DNA of 64,000 nt, from NCBI RefSeq assembly GCF_009858335.1, contig NZ_VMSE01000001.1, positions 1-64,000 on the forward strand, in the 5' to 3' direction. Below, in pieces: positions 26,738 to 37,494 of this stretch. Positions within the stretch are counted from its first letter, which is position 1. Each line of letters begins with the position of its first letter. The notes below the pieces were generated by a model. That model was given only the letters and a program-made list of their open reading frames with translations, ran no database searches and was not told the origin of the DNA. The position numbers and the translations under genes were made by a program. Origin of the DNA: Methylovorus glucosotrophus (GTDB taxonomy: Bacteria; Pseudomonadota; Gammaproteobacteria; Burkholderiales; Methylophilaceae).

Positions 26738-28876
26738 TTAAACCGGCCGCCCTGCCACACGCTTCTTGCGATACCGGCGCAGCACCACAAACAGGGTGAT
26801 GGCAAAACCGATGGTCAGCAAAATCACCAGCCCGTAATAGATATAGGGATGGGTGTACAGGTAGGACTGCCAGAATGATTTCTTGCCGGATTTACCTGTG
26901 GTGTAGGTGGTTTCAGGCTTGAAGCTTTTCACAATCGCCTTGTCCTCCTGCGAGGCAAGGTCCAGCATGGTCAGCTCGCCCTCGGTCTGCGCCTGCACTT
27001 CGGACTTCAGCAAGGCCTCGCTCAGGCTGAGCAGATTTTTCGAATCCCGTGCGGCGAATACCATGCCGGTGCGTCCCGACTCATACGGCGATTCAAACTG
27101 CATCAGATAGCCTTGACCTTCGCCCAGCTGGCTCGATTGCACACTGCTGATCAGCACCGGATCTGACGCCCAGTCCCGTACCAGGGCATAAGGCACGGCA
27201 GATTTGCCCTTGGTAAAAGGCAGACTCTTGCCGCCCAACGCGGCAGAAATGCTGTCTGGCGACCCCAGCATGATGAAGTCACCCTTCCATGGATTGGCCA
27301 GAGCCTTGTCCAGCTGGATGGCATACAAGGGGAAGCCGCTTTTCTGCGTCATCAAACCGATCAGATTCATGGCTGCAGACAGGGTGTTGTCATCGGTCTG
27401 GGTCAGCACCACCTTGCTTTCGTAGCCATCCGCCCAGCGCGTAAACGGGAAGCCACTCAGCATGAACAGTTCAAGATTGGGCAGCTCGACAAAGTGCGGC
27501 ATGTCGGGGAAGCTGAAGGTGGTGTCATCAAACACGGTCAGGAACATATTGCCGGTCAGCATGAGGTCGCATTCTTTCAAGGGCGGATGCAACTCGGTCG
27601 CAAACGAAATGCGGTTGCTGCCCGGCTGAAACAGACGCGTGGGGATTTCAATCACGTAATTCTGAAACGAGGCGCCATCCGTATTGCCGAGGTGGATGCC
27701 CTTCACGATCTTGCCATTCACCACGATATTCATCGCGGAGGTTTCACGCATGCCGGCGCCATAGGCAAAGTGCAAGGCCAGCTTGGCAGACAGGTTGGGC
27801 CGTATCATGAAATCCGGCGGCAAACGGAAATTGATATCCTTGCCGCTGGCGTTGCCACCCTGGAAAGTCGCCGTCGGGAAATTCAGCGCCTTGAGGGTAT
27901 ATTCCTTGCCCGGCTCAATCAGCTCACGTCCACTGTATTCCCTGAGCTTGGGTAACTTGAATTCATACGCGCTCAAGCTGGGCGTGCCGGGAAAGGTCGA
28001 CATGCTGGCAAAGGTTTCAGCCGCGAGCTTGACGTCATCGACCTGCTTGCCTGTGACCACCACCAGCGCATGTCCGGCATCCTGCCCGCCTCCCGCCTGC
28101 GGCAGAGGCAGCATGCTGACATAGCCACCCTGCTCGTGGTCAGCCAAGGCAAGCTTGGACTCGCCCAGCAAGCCCTGGACAGACGCGTGCTTGCCCACCA
28201 GGATGTTATCCACCCCTGGTTTCAACTGGCGTGAAACCGTGAAGCTGACCTGGCGGTAATCAAAATGATGCGCCACGCCGGAGGCCACTATCGACAGCGG
28301 GTTCAGCAATTCGCCATCCTGGGTATCCGTGACGAGATGCACTTCCGCCTGCGGGAAGACTTTTGGATCAAACAGCAGGGTGCCCACACTGGACAATGCC
28401 ACGGGTACCGCTTTGTTTTCGTAGTCGATCGCCAGCACCGAGCGCTTGAGGTCTATGGTCGTCCACATATCGGGCGAGCATCCCTTTTCGCAGCCTTTGC
28501 TTTCACTATGCTGTGCCACGGCAAAGGAGAGTTTGTTATAGCCTGCGCTCAGATACTGCACAGGCAGATTGAGCTGCACCAGCACATCCGGGCTCAAGGC
28601 ATCGAGCTTGGTCTGCGCGATGGGCATGCCGTTCAGCTTGACCACCAGCTGGGATTGGCTGGTAATCAGGTTGATGGAGGAAACATAATGCAGGTTCAGC
28701 GTCACCTTTTTCACATTCCAGCGATGTGCCAGCGGAATATCCAGCCCCTGCTCATCCCCGGTACATTTCAAGGTGAGCGTGGGCGCTGCAATCAGCTTGT
28801 CGAGCTCAACCTGCTGGGTATTGGCATACCCCAGCAGCGGAAACATCCATAAAACGACATACATCCATACTTTCAT
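26738..28876 (-). CDS. bcsB: Cellulose synthase periplasmic subunit BcsB
   Basis: The membrane-anchored periplasmic partner of BcsA that guides the glucan. From ATG 28876, which has GGGGG just upstream, it has 712 residues with a signal peptide ending in LGYA. It has two carbohydrate-binding/flavodoxin-like repeats and a C-terminal membrane helix (YYGLVILLTIGFAITLFVVL) that packs on BcsA. An earlier in-frame ATG at 28897 lacks a ribosome site. It follows bcsA by 32 bp, and its stop is 7 bp from the end of the converging cyclase-like gene. Confidence 0.9.
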   Translation of the reverse strand: MKVWMYVVLWMFPLLGYANTQQVELDKLIAAPTLTLKCTGDEQGLDIPLAHRWNVKKVTLNLHYVSSINLITSQSQLVVKLNGMPIAQTKLDALSPDVLVQLNLPVQYLSAGYNKLSFAVAQHSESKGCEKGCSPDMWTTIDLKRSVLAIDYENKAVPVALSSVGTLLFDPKVFPQAEVHLVTDTQDGELLNPLSIVASGVAHHFDYRQVSFTVSRQLKPGVDNILVGKHASVQGLLGESKLALADHEQGGYVSMLPLPQAGGGQDAGHALVVVTGKQVDDVKLAAETFASMSTFPGTPSLSAYEFKLPKLREYSGRELIEPGKEYTLKALNFPTATFQGGNASGKDINFRLPPDFMIRPNLSAKLALHFAYGAGMRETSAMNIVVNGKIVKGIHLGNTDGASFQNYVIEIPTRLFQPGSNRISFATELHPPLKECDLMLTGNMFLTVFDDTTFSFPDMPHFVELPNLELFMLSGFPFTRWADGYESKVVLTQTDDNTLSAAMNLIGLMTQKSGFPLYAIQLDKALANPWKGDFIMLGSPDSISAALGGKSLPFTKGKSAVPYALVRDWASDPVLISSVQSSQLGEGQGYLMQFESPYESGRTGMVFAARDSKNLLSLSEALLKSEVQAQTEGELTMLDLASQEDKAIVKSFKPETTYTTGKSGKKSFWQSYLYTHPYIYYGLVILLTIGFAITLFVVLRRYRKKRVAGRPV

Positions 28877-28908
28877 ACGACCCCCGAACTTCCCCATGAT
28901 TGATTGGT

Positions 28909-31143
28909 TTATTTTTTTGCGTATTTTCTTTGCAAGGCCATCAGGTACTGCACACCTGATGACGTCATGATTCCGAAGCTTTCCGCCATGCCTTTGATGC
29001 CAGACACAAACAGGTGGCCCAGCATTCTGAATGTCTTCTCATTGCGGGTTTTCTTGGCCCAGAAACGCGTCCAGCGCCCGCTATCGCCATACAAATAAGC
29101 CACGGCCTGGGCGTAACTCTGCTTGTCCAGCACAAATTCCGTCCCGCAATAAAACACGCCGTTACGCTCAATCACCCGCTTGAACACCGCGTTAAAGACA
29201 AATTTCCTGCCATCGCTGCTGGTGGTTTCCAGTATCACCGGGTCCGAGACCTTGGGTGCCTGGGGCAGCTTGACCTTGAACCCCAGGCCCGTGATGGAAA
29301 GGTCCATGGTCTCCCCTGTGTATTCGGCATCCCCGCCCGGCAAGCGCATCCTGACAGACTCTTCCACATTGATGCGGTGGAACTGGCGCATCTGCTTGCG
29401 CTCCCAGAAGGCACCCAGCGAAATGACCGCCAATACCACATTGTAAGTACACCATACCGCCGTCACGGACAAGGTATCGCGCAGGATAGGATCGGTAAAC
29501 CAGCTGATGACCCCGGCACCAATCGCCAGGATATTCACCAGGATAATGACAAAAAAGATGGCCGCCAGAGGATTGAGAAAATCCTGCTCCTGCGTGTTGC
29601 CCTTGGGCGTGACCTTGAACGAGGGCTTGTGCGGGTTAAAGAGTACGGCGATGACCGCCGGTGCCAGGAAAATCGACTGCACGCTCTCATAAATTTCCGA
29701 GAAAAACGGCTGGCGCGCCCGGCCATAAAAGAAATCCATCAGCATGAAAGTCGAGAAGATATACGGCACGGCATAGCTGATGACCTGCGTGAACGACGCA
29801 AAGTAAATCTTGAGACTGAGCAGCAGGAACAAGGCGGGCGCGATAAAAAACATCACACGCGCCAGCCCAAAGAACCAGTAAAAGCAGAAGTTGAAATAGC
29901 ACAAGCGCTGGTGGAAACTCAGCCCTTTGGCCATCAGCGGATTGCTCAGCAGGAATAGCTGCACCATGCCCTGCGCCCAGCGGGTGCGCTGCAGGATGTA
30001 ATCCTTGTAGCTCTCAGGCGATAGCCCGCACACCATGGGGCGATCCAGATAAATGCTGTTATAGCCCAGGCTGTGCAGGTGAAAGGAGGTTTCGGCATCT
30101 TCAGTAATGGTTTTACCGGCAATACCGCCTACTTCCATCACATAGCGGCGACGTAACAATGCAGCCGAGCCACAGAAGTAACTGGAGTTCCAGAAATCCA
30201 GCGAACGGTGGATTTCCTTGTAAAACATATCGTTTTCACGATTGGGATTACCCACGCCGATAAGGTTTTTCTCGACGGGCGTGGGATTAATGAAGAAGTG
30301 CGGCGTCTGCACCAGAAACAGCTTGGGATCGGCCGCAAAGAAACCCACGGTGCGGCGCAGGATGTCATGGGTGGGCACGTGGTCACAATCCAGCACCAGG
30401 AAAAGCTCGCCATGGGTCTGATGCAGGGCATGGTTGAGATTGCCCGCCTTGGCAGCAACATTGGTTTCGCGGGTGATGTAGTTGGCGCCCAGATCCTGCG
30501 CCAGCCTGCGCAAGCGGTAATAGCGTGCCCAGGCGACCTCGGCGGTGGCCGGATTATTGCGTTTGTTTATTGTGCTGCCATCGTCGCAGATATGAATACG
30601 CAGCTTGTCCTTGGGATAATCAATCTGGCTGGCAGCGATGGTAGTAATGCGGATGATGTCGTCCGACTCATCGTAAGTAGGGATGAAGACATCGACAGTT
30701 GGATAGTCTGCCAGATTGGGCGGTAGCTTGAGCGGACGGTTACGCAGAGGCCAGAGATTAAGCAGGATACCCAGCATGTAAATGGTGAGCGAATACACCT
30801 CGGCCAGATACAGCAGCGTCATGGCAATGAAATCGAGCGGGCCGGTATAGATCAGGGTTTCGGTGCTGCGCCAGATCAGGTAGCGCAGCGCCAGAAAGCC
30901 GGAAAGCAGAATAAACAAAAAGCGCCATGGTGGGCGCTTGGTGACTTGCCATTTGTACATGCACGCCAGAATCACAAACACGCCCCAGGAGAGCATGAGC
31001 TGGCGCTGAAGATCAAAGACGTCAATGGATACCTTGAGCAGGTACATCAACAAACTGGCAAACCCCAGTAGCAGCCACCCGATGGAGAGTGATTGACTTT
31101 TGGGGTCCTCATTAAAAAATGGGAACAGCGCCTTTGATTTCAT
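28909..31143 (-). CDS. bcsA: Cellulose synthase catalytic subunit BcsA (UDP-forming, PilZ)
   Basis: Polymerises UDP-glucose into beta-1,4-glucan and moves it across the inner membrane. The 744-residue protein has N-terminal membrane helices, a family 2 glycosyltransferase domain with CDD (186-188), DCD (252-254), TED (347-349) and QRTRW (385-389), then further helices. The C-terminal PilZ domain has RQFHR (586-590) and DLSITG (614-619), the c-di-GMP contact motifs. All are intact, so the enzyme should be switched on by c-di-GMP. It leads bcsB. The PAS-GGDEF-EAL protein at 55220-58930 could be one source or sink of c-di-GMP (inference). Confidence 0.95.
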   Translation of the reverse strand: MKSKALFPFFNEDPKSQSLSIGWLLLGFASLLMYLLKVSIDVFDLQRQLMLSWGVFVILACMYKWQVTKRPPWRFLFILLSGFLALRYLIWRSTETLIYTGPLDFIAMTLLYLAEVYSLTIYMLGILLNLWPLRNRPLKLPPNLADYPTVDVFIPTYDESDDIIRITTIAASQIDYPKDKLRIHICDDGSTINKRNNPATAEVAWARYYRLRRLAQDLGANYITRETNVAAKAGNLNHALHQTHGELFLVLDCDHVPTHDILRRTVGFFAADPKLFLVQTPHFFINPTPVEKNLIGVGNPNRENDMFYKEIHRSLDFWNSSYFCGSAALLRRRYVMEVGGIAGKTITEDAETSFHLHSLGYNSIYLDRPMVCGLSPESYKDYILQRTRWAQGMVQLFLLSNPLMAKGLSFHQRLCYFNFCFYWFFGLARVMFFIAPALFLLLSLKIYFASFTQVISYAVPYIFSTFMLMDFFYGRARQPFFSEIYESVQSIFLAPAVIAVLFNPHKPSFKVTPKGNTQEQDFLNPLAAIFFVIILVNILAIGAGVISWFTDPILRDTLSVTAVWCTYNVVLAVISLGAFWERKQMRQFHRINVEESVRMRLPGGDAEYTGETMDLSITGLGFKVKLPQAPKVSDPVILETTSSDGRKFVFNAVFKRVIERNGVFYCGTEFVLDKQSYAQAVAYLYGDSGRWTRFWAKKTRNEKTFRMLGHLFVSGIKGMAESFGIMTSSGVQYLMALQRKYAKK

Positions 31144-31470
31144 TATCTTTTTCTATTAATTCTTAAATATCACAGATGAACCCCTGGATCTCATCTGACG
31201 CGGCTGATCTTCCCTACCCCCAGCCTACCCCCAGCCGCACGCCACTTTATCATCAAGCCCGCGATTGCCGATAGCCTGCACAGACATCCACGCTTGCTCA
31301 AACAGGAGAACTAGCAACTCTTGTACCGCCCGCTGCAACTTGGGCGCCAAGTTTTAAAATCCTCTAACAATCATCAAGTTAACACAAAAGGCCTGGCGCG
31401 GTCACACAGGCAGGCACCCGCCCTTTTGCTACAGATGTGCGAAATTCAGCAAACAATGCACCGCTTTGCC
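31144..31470. repeat. Non-coding stretch upstream of bcsA with an 11-bp tandem repeat
   Basis: This 327-bp stretch holds the bcsA upstream region and the 3' side of the hydrolase gene. The only clear structure is a perfect direct repeat of CTACCCCCAGC at 31214-31224 and 31225-31235. I see no RNA gene and no convincing promoter or terminator. Confidence 0.5.
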
Positions 31471-32328
31471 TCAGCTCCGGCCTGTATGGTGATCCAGAAA
31501 GTCTGCAATTTGCAGTGGCATGACCTGATGAAAGGCGACACGGTCAAAGCCCGGGGGATCAAGCGCCGGAGCCAGGCCAGGCCGCTGCATCGCCTGCGGA
31601 AACGGGCTCAGGAAAGAAAAATGTCCGGCATTCTTTACCTCGTGCCAGCTCACACTCGCTGGCTGCTGCACACCCTTGATCACCAGGTCGGCATGCCATT
31701 GCGGGGTAATGTCATCGTGCTCACCGGTGAGGATGAGGATGGGAAGATTAACGGCGCTCAGGGCGCCCTCGGGCAGATAGTAGGCCGTGGCTGGCGCCAG
31801 CAGCACCAGGGTAGAGATGCGATCATCAGCCTCCACTGGCACGGCCTCCCGCTCCTGAGTCCAGGGCTGTCCGCCCGCCAGCGCAAGCGCGGTATACGCC
31901 CCCAGCGAATGGCCGATAACGGCAATGCGGGTGAAATCAAGATAGGGGGAATACTGCGGATGCGAGGCCAGATGGTCTATGGTCAGCGAGACATGGCGCG
32001 GACGATTCTGCAGATTTTGCCAGGTGCCTTTAAGGCTGTTATCTAGCCGATTATTGCCTGGATGCTCCAGCAACACGACCACATAGCCGCGGGCAGCCAA
32101 GGCCAGGGCGATGGTGCGATACAAGATCGGCGCCCCACCGCTACCGTGTGAAATCACGACTAGCGGATAAACGCCGGGGGCCACCGGAGCATCCAGCGCC
32201 ACTTCCATGCTGTAAGGGCCTATCGTGTGTGGCTGCGGAGCCTGGGTGGCAGGGTAAAAAGCAATAACGGGAAAGGTCAGATGCTGGGAAGCATCTGACA
32301 CGCTGAATGTATGAAATCCGACCGGCAT
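31471..32328 (-). CDS. Alpha/beta hydrolase (dienelactone hydrolase/PAF-acetylhydrolase-like)
   Basis: A cytoplasmic hydrolase of 285 residues with unknown substrate. The nucleophile elbow is GHSLG (in IAVIGHSLGAYTALALA), the acid is probably in LTGEHDDITP, and the histidine in NAGHFSF. The oxyanion region VVISHGSGGAP is typical of the dienelactone hydrolase-like group. No signal peptide is seen. It follows argH by 18 bp on the same strand, but nothing in arginine synthesis calls for it, so the link is positional. Confidence 0.8.
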   Translation of the reverse strand: MPVGFHTFSVSDASQHLTFPVIAFYPATQAPQPHTIGPYSMEVALDAPVAPGVYPLVVISHGSGGAPILYRTIALALAARGYVVVLLEHPGNNRLDNSLKGTWQNLQNRPRHVSLTIDHLASHPQYSPYLDFTRIAVIGHSLGAYTALALAGGQPWTQEREAVPVEADDRISTLVLLAPATAYYLPEGALSAVNLPILILTGEHDDITPQWHADLVIKGVQQPASVSWHEVKNAGHFSFLSPFPQAMQRPGLAPALDPPGFDRVAFHQVMPLQIADFLDHHTGRS

Positions 32329-32346
32329 GCCTAGGGCGGCGAGCGC

Positions 32347-33759
32347 TCAGGCCAAGGCTTGACGGGCGCGGCCTATGGCGAGCCTGACCTGCTCCGGCGC
32401 CGTACCGCCAATGTGATTGCGACTGGCAAGCGAGCCCTCCAGCGTCAGCACGGCATAAACATCATCGCTGATCTGGGTGCTGAATTTCTGCAGCTCGGCC
32501 AAAGGCAGGTCTGACAGGTCGCAGCCTTTTTCCACCGCATAACGCACTGCCAGCGCCACCACTTCATGGGCATCGCGGAAAGGCGTGCCTTTTTTCACCA
32601 GATAGTCGGCAAGGTCGGTGGCGGTAGCAAAGCCTTCGCTGGCCGCAGCGCGCATGGCGGCCTTGTCCACCTTGATACCACGCAGCATGTCGGCATAAAT
32701 CTGCAAGGTCACCAGGATGGTATCGGCGGTGTCAAACAAGGGTTCCTTGTCTTCCTGATTATCCTTGTTGTAAGCCAGTGGCTGGCTTTTCATCAAGGTG
32801 AGCAGTGCCACCAGATGGCCATTCACGCGCCCCGTCTTGCCACGTACCAGCTCGGGTACGTCAGGATTTTTTTTCTGCGGCATGATGCTGGAGCCGGTAC
32901 AGAAGCGATCGGCAATATCGATAAAGCCAAAGCGCGGGCTGGACCACAAAATCAGCTCTTCGGAAAAGCGCGACAGATGGGTCATCAGCAGCGCCGCAGC
33001 GGCGGTAAATTCAATGGCAAAATCACGGTCGGATACGGCGTCGAGCGAGTTCTGGCAGACCGCATCAAAGCCCAGTTGCTGCGCGACGTATTCACGATCT
33101 ATCGGGTAGCTGGTGCCCGCCAGCGCGGCGGCGCCCAGCGGCAGGCGATTGATACGCTTGCGCGCATCGGCAAAACGCTCAGCATCGCGCTGTAACATCT
33201 CGAAATAAGCCAGCAGGTGATGACCAAAGGTCACCGGCTGGGCCACTTGCAAATGGGTAAAGCCAGGCATCACGGTATCACTATGAGCTTCGGCCAGATC
33301 CAGCAGCGAAGCCTGCAGGCCACGAATGCCAGCGATCACATCATCGGTGGTGGCGCGCAGCCACAAGCGCACATCGGTGGCCACCTGGTCATTGCGTGAG
33401 CGGCCTGTGTGCAGGCGCTTGCCTGCATCGCCTATCTTGTCGGTCAGGCGCTTCTCAATATTCAAATGCACATCTTCCAGATCCAGCAACCACTCAAATT
33501 CGCCGGCGCGAATCTCCTGCAGGATAGAGGCCAGCCCCTGCTCAATGGCGCTGACATCCTCATGGCTGATAATGCCCTGCTTGCCCAGCATGCGGGCGTG
33601 GGCGAGCGACCCCTGAATATCAAACTCGGCCAGGCGTTTGTCGAAATCCACCGATGCCGTGTAGCGCTTGACTAGCTCGGCGACCGGCTCGTTAAAGCGG
33701 CCGGACCAGGCTTTGTCTTTTGCATCGAGTGAATTGGGGGTGCGGGATTGTTCTTGCAT
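32347..33759 (-). CDS. argH: Argininosuccinate lyase
   Basis: Last step of arginine synthesis: splits argininosuccinate into arginine and fumarate. The 470-residue protein has WSGRF at the start, [20 protein letters not shown], and the superfamily signature [12 protein letters not shown] with its catalytic serine. Full length. It is divergent from algZ with only 29 bp between starts, and this neighbourhood (argH/algZ-algR-hemC-hemD) is also that of Pseudomonas. Confidence 0.96.
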   Translation of the reverse strand: MQEQSRTPNSLDAKDKAWSGRFNEPVAELVKRYTASVDFDKRLAEFDIQGSLAHARMLGKQGIISHEDVSAIEQGLASILQEIRAGEFEWLLDLEDVHLNIEKRLTDKIGDAGKRLHTGRSRNDQVATDVRLWLRATTDDVIAGIRGLQASLLDLAEAHSDTVMPGFTHLQVAQPVTFGHHLLAYFEMLQRDAERFADARKRINRLPLGAAALAGTSYPIDREYVAQQLGFDAVCQNSLDAVSDRDFAIEFTAAAALLMTHLSRFSEELILWSSPRFGFIDIADRFCTGSSIMPQKKNPDVPELVRGKTGRVNGHLVALLTLMKSQPLAYNKDNQEDKEPLFDTADTILVTLQIYADMLRGIKVDKAAMRAAASEGFATATDLADYLVKKGTPFRDAHEVVALAVRYAVEKGCDLSDLPLAELQKFSTQISDDVYAVLTLEGSLASRNHIGGTAPEQVRLAIGRARQALA

Positions 33760-33788
33760 GAGACGTTTTCGTTAAGAATAATGAGCTT

Positions 33789-34838
33789 ATGACAAGTATA
33801 AAGCAAAAGCCCGGCCTTACGCTCACTGCGACCGCGGCGGGGGCGCTGCAGAAACTGCCGGATTTTCGTAATCCCGGCATCGCCTTGCGCATCCTGTTAC
33901 TGGTCAATCTGCTCATGCTGCTCTCTGCTGCAGTGCAAAACACCAGCTTGTCGGCAACGCTCAGCCACTTCACCGAACAATCGGCGTTTGGTCAGCCAGC
34001 CTTGTTGCTGAGCTTGCTCGTGCTTTATCTGGCATACCCATGGCTTTTACGGCTGCGGTACAGCCTGGCGATGCTGCTGGCAGGGGGAAGCGCCATGCTG
34101 GTGGTGACCTTGCTGTACCTCGCGGGCACGCAGATACTGGGCATGGATGCCCTGCCGCCTCTAACCAGAATCTGGCTACTGAGCCTGAGTGCCTGCCTGA
34201 TCACCGCTTACTACCTGCATCTGCGTTACCGGGCTATGTCGCCCGCGATGGCCGAGGCACGTTTGCAGGCATTGCAGGCGCGCATACGCCCACACTTTCT
34301 GTTCAACAGCCTGAATGCTGTGCTATCGCTGGTGCGCAGCCAGCCACAGCGGGCAGAAGCCGCCCTGGAAGACATGGCGGAACTGTTCCGTGTATTGATG
34401 GCGGACAATCGCGAACTGGTGCCCCTGGCACAGGAAATCAGCCTGTGCCGCCAATACCTGGCACTGGAAAAACTGCGGCTGGATGAGCGCCTGCTCGTCA
34501 CATGGCAAATGGATACCATGCCGCCCGATGCCATGGTGCCGCCGCTGGTGTTGCAACCATTACTGGAGAATGCGGTTTACCATGGCATAGAGCCGCTGAG
34601 CGAAGGCGGCGAGATCATCATCAAGATTTACACTGTGCATAATGATGTACACCTGCTGCTCTCAAACCCGCTGGCTCCCGAGCAGAACCGCACCTCGGGC
34701 AACAAAATGGCGCTGGCCAATATCAGGGAGCGCCTGGCCTTGCACTTCGATGTCGCCGCCACACTCTCCAGTTCTGTGCGTGATGGCCGTTATGAAGTGC
34801 ATATCGTGTTGCCTTACCAGCGCCATCGCCATGGCTGA
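33789..34838 (+). CDS. algZ: LytS/AlgZ-type sensor histidine kinase
   Basis: A membrane sensor kinase of 349 residues with about four membrane segments (34-52, 68-86, 91-112, 126-144), no large periplasmic domain, and a His_kinase domain of the LytS/YehU type. The phospho-acceptor is His169 in RIRPHFLFNSLNA. The N-box is PLLENAVYHGIEP, and the later G-box is poor. The response regulator gene follows after 71 bp. The order argH/algZ-algR-hemC is the same as in Pseudomonas, where AlgZ (FimS) and AlgR control alginate and type IV pili; the targets here are not known. Confidence 0.85.
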   Translation: MTSIKQKPGLTLTATAAGALQKLPDFRNPGIALRILLLVNLLMLLSAAVQNTSLSATLSHFTEQSAFGQPALLLSLLVLYLAYPWLLRLRYSLAMLLAGGSAMLVVTLLYLAGTQILGMDALPPLTRIWLLSLSACLITAYYLHLRYRAMSPAMAEARLQALQARIRPHFLFNSLNAVLSLVRSQPQRAEAALEDMAELFRVLMADNRELVPLAQEISLCRQYLALEKLRLDERLLVTWQMDTMPPDAMVPPLVLQPLLENAVYHGIEPLSEGGEIIIKIYTVHNDVHLLLSNPLAPEQNRTSGNKMALANIRERLALHFDVAATLSSSVRDGRYEVHIVLPYQRHRHG

Positions 34839-34909
34839 CACACGCTATTGAAATGAGAAATGGCACGATGCCAAACAACTGGATTTCAAGATGCAGTTAC
34901 CACTGAACC

Positions 34910-35650
34910 ATGGTTGATCAAGCCGTCACGCTCATCATCGCCGACGACGAGGCGCCTGCACGCAACCGCCTGCGCGAGCTGCTGGCCGACATGCCCGGCG
35001 TCAGCATTGCTGGAGAAGCACGCCATGGGGCCGAGGCCATTGCCCTGGCGCAGCAAAGCGGAGCCAATCTGGTGTTGCTGGATATCCGCATGCCGCAGAT
35101 GGATGGCATAGAAGCGGCTGCCCATCTGCAGAAAATGTCCTCGCCCCCCGCGATCATATTCACCACCGCTTACGATGCTTACGCGCTGCAGGCATTTGAC
35201 ATGAGTGCCATCGATTACCTGCTAAAGCCCATCCGCCGCGAACGGCTGCTCACCGCCATCAACAAGGCTCGCGCCCTGCTGCCAGCGCAACTGGCGGCTA
35301 TACGCCCCATGCAGCCCCAGCGTAGCCATTTCAGCATCAGCGAGCGCGGACGTGTCTTGCTGGTTCCGGTCAACGAGGTGATCTATCTGCGTGCAGAGCT
35401 GAAATACACCACCTTGCGCACGGCACAGCATGAATACCTGATCGAAGACAGCCTCAACAGCATAGAGCAGGAATTTGGCGAACGTTTTTTGCGGCTGCAT
35501 CGTAACTGCCTGGTCAATCCGCACTATCTGCTTGGGTATCAGAAAATGGCGGAGGGGGAGCACCAATGGGTTGCGCTGCTGAAAGGCATTCCGGAAACCG
35601 TGGGCGTCAGTCGGCGGCAACTGCACCTGCTTAAATATCTGGCAGGCTGA
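34910..35650 (+). CDS. algR: LytTR-family response regulator (AlgR-like)
   Basis: A 246-residue DNA-binding response regulator. The receiver domain has ADDE (11-14), the phosphorylation site Asp58 in LVLLDIRMPQMDG, and the lysine in YLLKPIRRERL. The C-terminal half (about 140-240) is a LytTR domain (VNEVIYLRAELKYTTLRT and FLRLHRNCLVNPHYL). It is cotranscribed with the sensor kinase gene and precedes hemC by 83 bp. Confidence 0.88.
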   Translation: MVDQAVTLIIADDEAPARNRLRELLADMPGVSIAGEARHGAEAIALAQQSGANLVLLDIRMPQMDGIEAAAHLQKMSSPPAIIFTTAYDAYALQAFDMSAIDYLLKPIRRERLLTAINKARALLPAQLAAIRPMQPQRSHFSISERGRVLLVPVNEVIYLRAELKYTTLRTAQHEYLIEDSLNSIEQEFGERFLRLHRNCLVNPHYLLGYQKMAEGEHQWVALLKGIPETVGVSRRQLHLLKYLAG

Positions 35651-35733
35651 CCAGACGCACAAAGCGGTCATCATCCGTATGTTAAAATAGCGTTTTATTC
35701 GATTTTTCGGGCGTTGCGCCCCGCCAGCCCACT

Positions 35734-36696
35734 ATGACTTCGACTTCCCCCATCAGCATCCCAGAAAAACTTGTTATTGCCTCGCGTGAGAGTGCGCTGG
35801 CCATGTGGCAGGCACGCCACATCCAGGCTCGCTTGCAGGCGCTGTACCCCAGCACGCAGGTAGAAATTCTGGGCATGACGACCACCGGCGACCAAATTCT
35901 GGATTCCCCGCTGGCACGCATTGGCGGCAAGGGGCTGTTTGTAAAAGAGCTGGAGCAGGCATTGGCCGATGGCCGCGCCGATCTGGCGGTGCACTCGATG
36001 AAAGATGTGCCCATGCATTTGCCCGAAGGCTTTGCCATGGCAGCGATAGGCGAACGCGAAGACCCACGGGATGCTTTTGTATCGAATGATTACCCATCGC
36101 TGGAAGCCTTGCCTGCGGGCAGCATCGTCGGTACCTCCAGCCTGCGCCGCCAGAGCCAGTTGCAAGCGCGCTTTCCGCATCTGGTGATTGAGTCCCTGCG
36201 CGGCAATCTGCAAACCCGCCTGCGCAAACTGGATGAAGGCCAATATGCGGCCATCATTCTGGCAGCCGCGGGCCTGATACGTTTGGGCCTGGGTAATCGT
36301 ATTGCGCAAACCATTGCGCCAGAAGACAGTATTCCCGCCGTGGGCCAGGGTGCGCTGGGGATTGAAATCAACGCAGCGCGTACCGATCTGTTAACGGTAT
36401 TGGCGCCCCTGAACCACGCGGATACAGCCGCCTGCGTGGAAGCCGAGCGCGGCATGAGCCGGGCGCTGGCCGGCAGCTGCACGGTGCCGCTGGGGGCTTA
36501 TGCCACCAAGCAGGGCGAGAACATCACCATCCATGGCTTCGTCGCCAGTGTAGATGGCAAACAGATGCTGCGTGCCGAAGCCACAGGAAATGCGGCCCAG
36601 CCTGAACTATTGGGCCAGCAGCTAGCCCAATCCCTGATTGCAAGGGGCGCAGACAAGATTCTGCAGGCGCTCGCTGAACAAAGCGCGCATGGCTGA
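35734..36696 (+). CDS. hemC: Porphobilinogen deaminase (hydroxymethylbilane synthase)
   Basis: Joins four porphobilinogens into hydroxymethylbilane in heme synthesis. The 320-residue protein has [16 protein letters not shown] at the start, [33 protein letters not shown], and the cofactor-binding cysteine in [11 protein letters not shown]. It overlaps hemD by 8 bp. Confidence 0.96.
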   Translation: MTSTSPISIPEKLVIASRESALAMWQARHIQARLQALYPSTQVEILGMTTTGDQILDSPLARIGGKGLFVKELEQALADGRADLAVHSMKDVPMHLPEGFAMAAIGEREDPRDAFVSNDYPSLEALPAGSIVGTSSLRRQSQLQARFPHLVIESLRGNLQTRLRKLDEGQYAAIILAAAGLIRLGLGNRIAQTIAPEDSIPAVGQGALGIEINAARTDLLTVLAPLNHADTAACVEAERGMSRALAGSCTVPLGAYATKQGENITIHGFVASVDGKQMLRAEATGNAAQPELLGQQLAQSLIARGADKILQALAEQSAHG

Positions 36697-37492
36697 TTTA
36701 CCACTGAGCAGTGTGGCATTGACAGGGTTGTCGGTGGCGATCACCCGGCCGTTGGATCAGGCCACGCGCTTGTCGCGCTTGATCGTGGAAGCAGGCGGAA
36801 CGCCCTATGGCTTTCCGCTGATTGAAATTGCCCCGCTGGCAGATTACAGCGCATTTGATGCCCAGCTGCATGAGCTCGGCAAGTACGATTGGACTATTTT
36901 TATCAGCAGTAATGCGGTTCAGAATGCCATACCAAGGATGCTGAATCTGATAGGCCAGCCGCCAGCCACATTGCGGCATGCTGCCATTGGCCCGGTCACC
37001 GCTGCCGAACTGACCAGCCTGGGCATCGTGCCAGTGCTAACGCCACAAGGCAGGTATGATAGTGAATCGCTACTGGCACTCCCCGAGATGCAACAGGTAA
37101 AGGGGCAACGGTTTTTGATTTTCCGTGGAGTGGGTGGCCGGGAACTGTTGGCAGAGAGCCTGCGAGCCCGCGGGGCTACTGTGGATTTTGCCGAGTGCTA
37201 CCGCCGCATCAACCCGCAAGCCAGCGCAGAGCCACTGGAACAGCGTTGGCAACAACAGCAGCTTGATGCCGTTGTAGTCACCAGCAGTGAAGCCATGCGC
37301 CATTTGCTGAACATGACGAATAACGGACAGCACGCCTGGATACGCGATGTGACACTGTGTGTGAATCATGCACGCATTGCCGAACTGCCCATTGAGCTTG
37401 GATTGCACGTCATCGTGGCAGAAGCGCCGGGAGACGATGCCATGCTGCAATGCCTGAATACTGTAGCCCTCTTGAAACAACAACGACACTGA
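36689..37492 (+). CDS. hemD: Uroporphyrinogen-III synthase
   Basis: Closes hydroxymethylbilane to uroporphyrinogen III. The family is weakly conserved; the 267-residue length, [55 protein letters not shown] and [13 protein letters not shown] fit it. The start at ATG 36689 overlaps the end of hemC by 8 bp; a longer start lies wholly inside hemC and is rejected. hemX begins 2 bp downstream of its stop. Confidence 0.92.
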   Translation: MADLPLSSVALTGLSVAITRPLDQATRLSRLIVEAGGTPYGFPLIEIAPLADYSAFDAQLHELGKYDWTIFISSNAVQNAIPRMLNLIGQPPATLRHAAIGPVTAAELTSLGIVPVLTPQGRYDSESLLALPEMQQVKGQRFLIFRGVGGRELLAESLRARGATVDFAECYRRINPQASAEPLEQRWQQQQLDAVVVTSSEAMRHLLNMTNNGQHAWIRDVTLCVNHARIAELPIELGLHVIVAEAPGDDAMLQCLNTVALLKQQRH

Positions 37493-37494
37493 AT

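Noticed and set aside
22398-31143. The cellulose locus as a horizontally acquired island
   Set aside because: No integrase, tRNA, flanking repeat or clear shift in base composition was seen at its edges.
31321-32046. Plus-strand open frame opposite the alpha/beta hydrolase
   Set aside because: It is antisense to a gene with clear catalytic motifs and has no plausible start site or homology.
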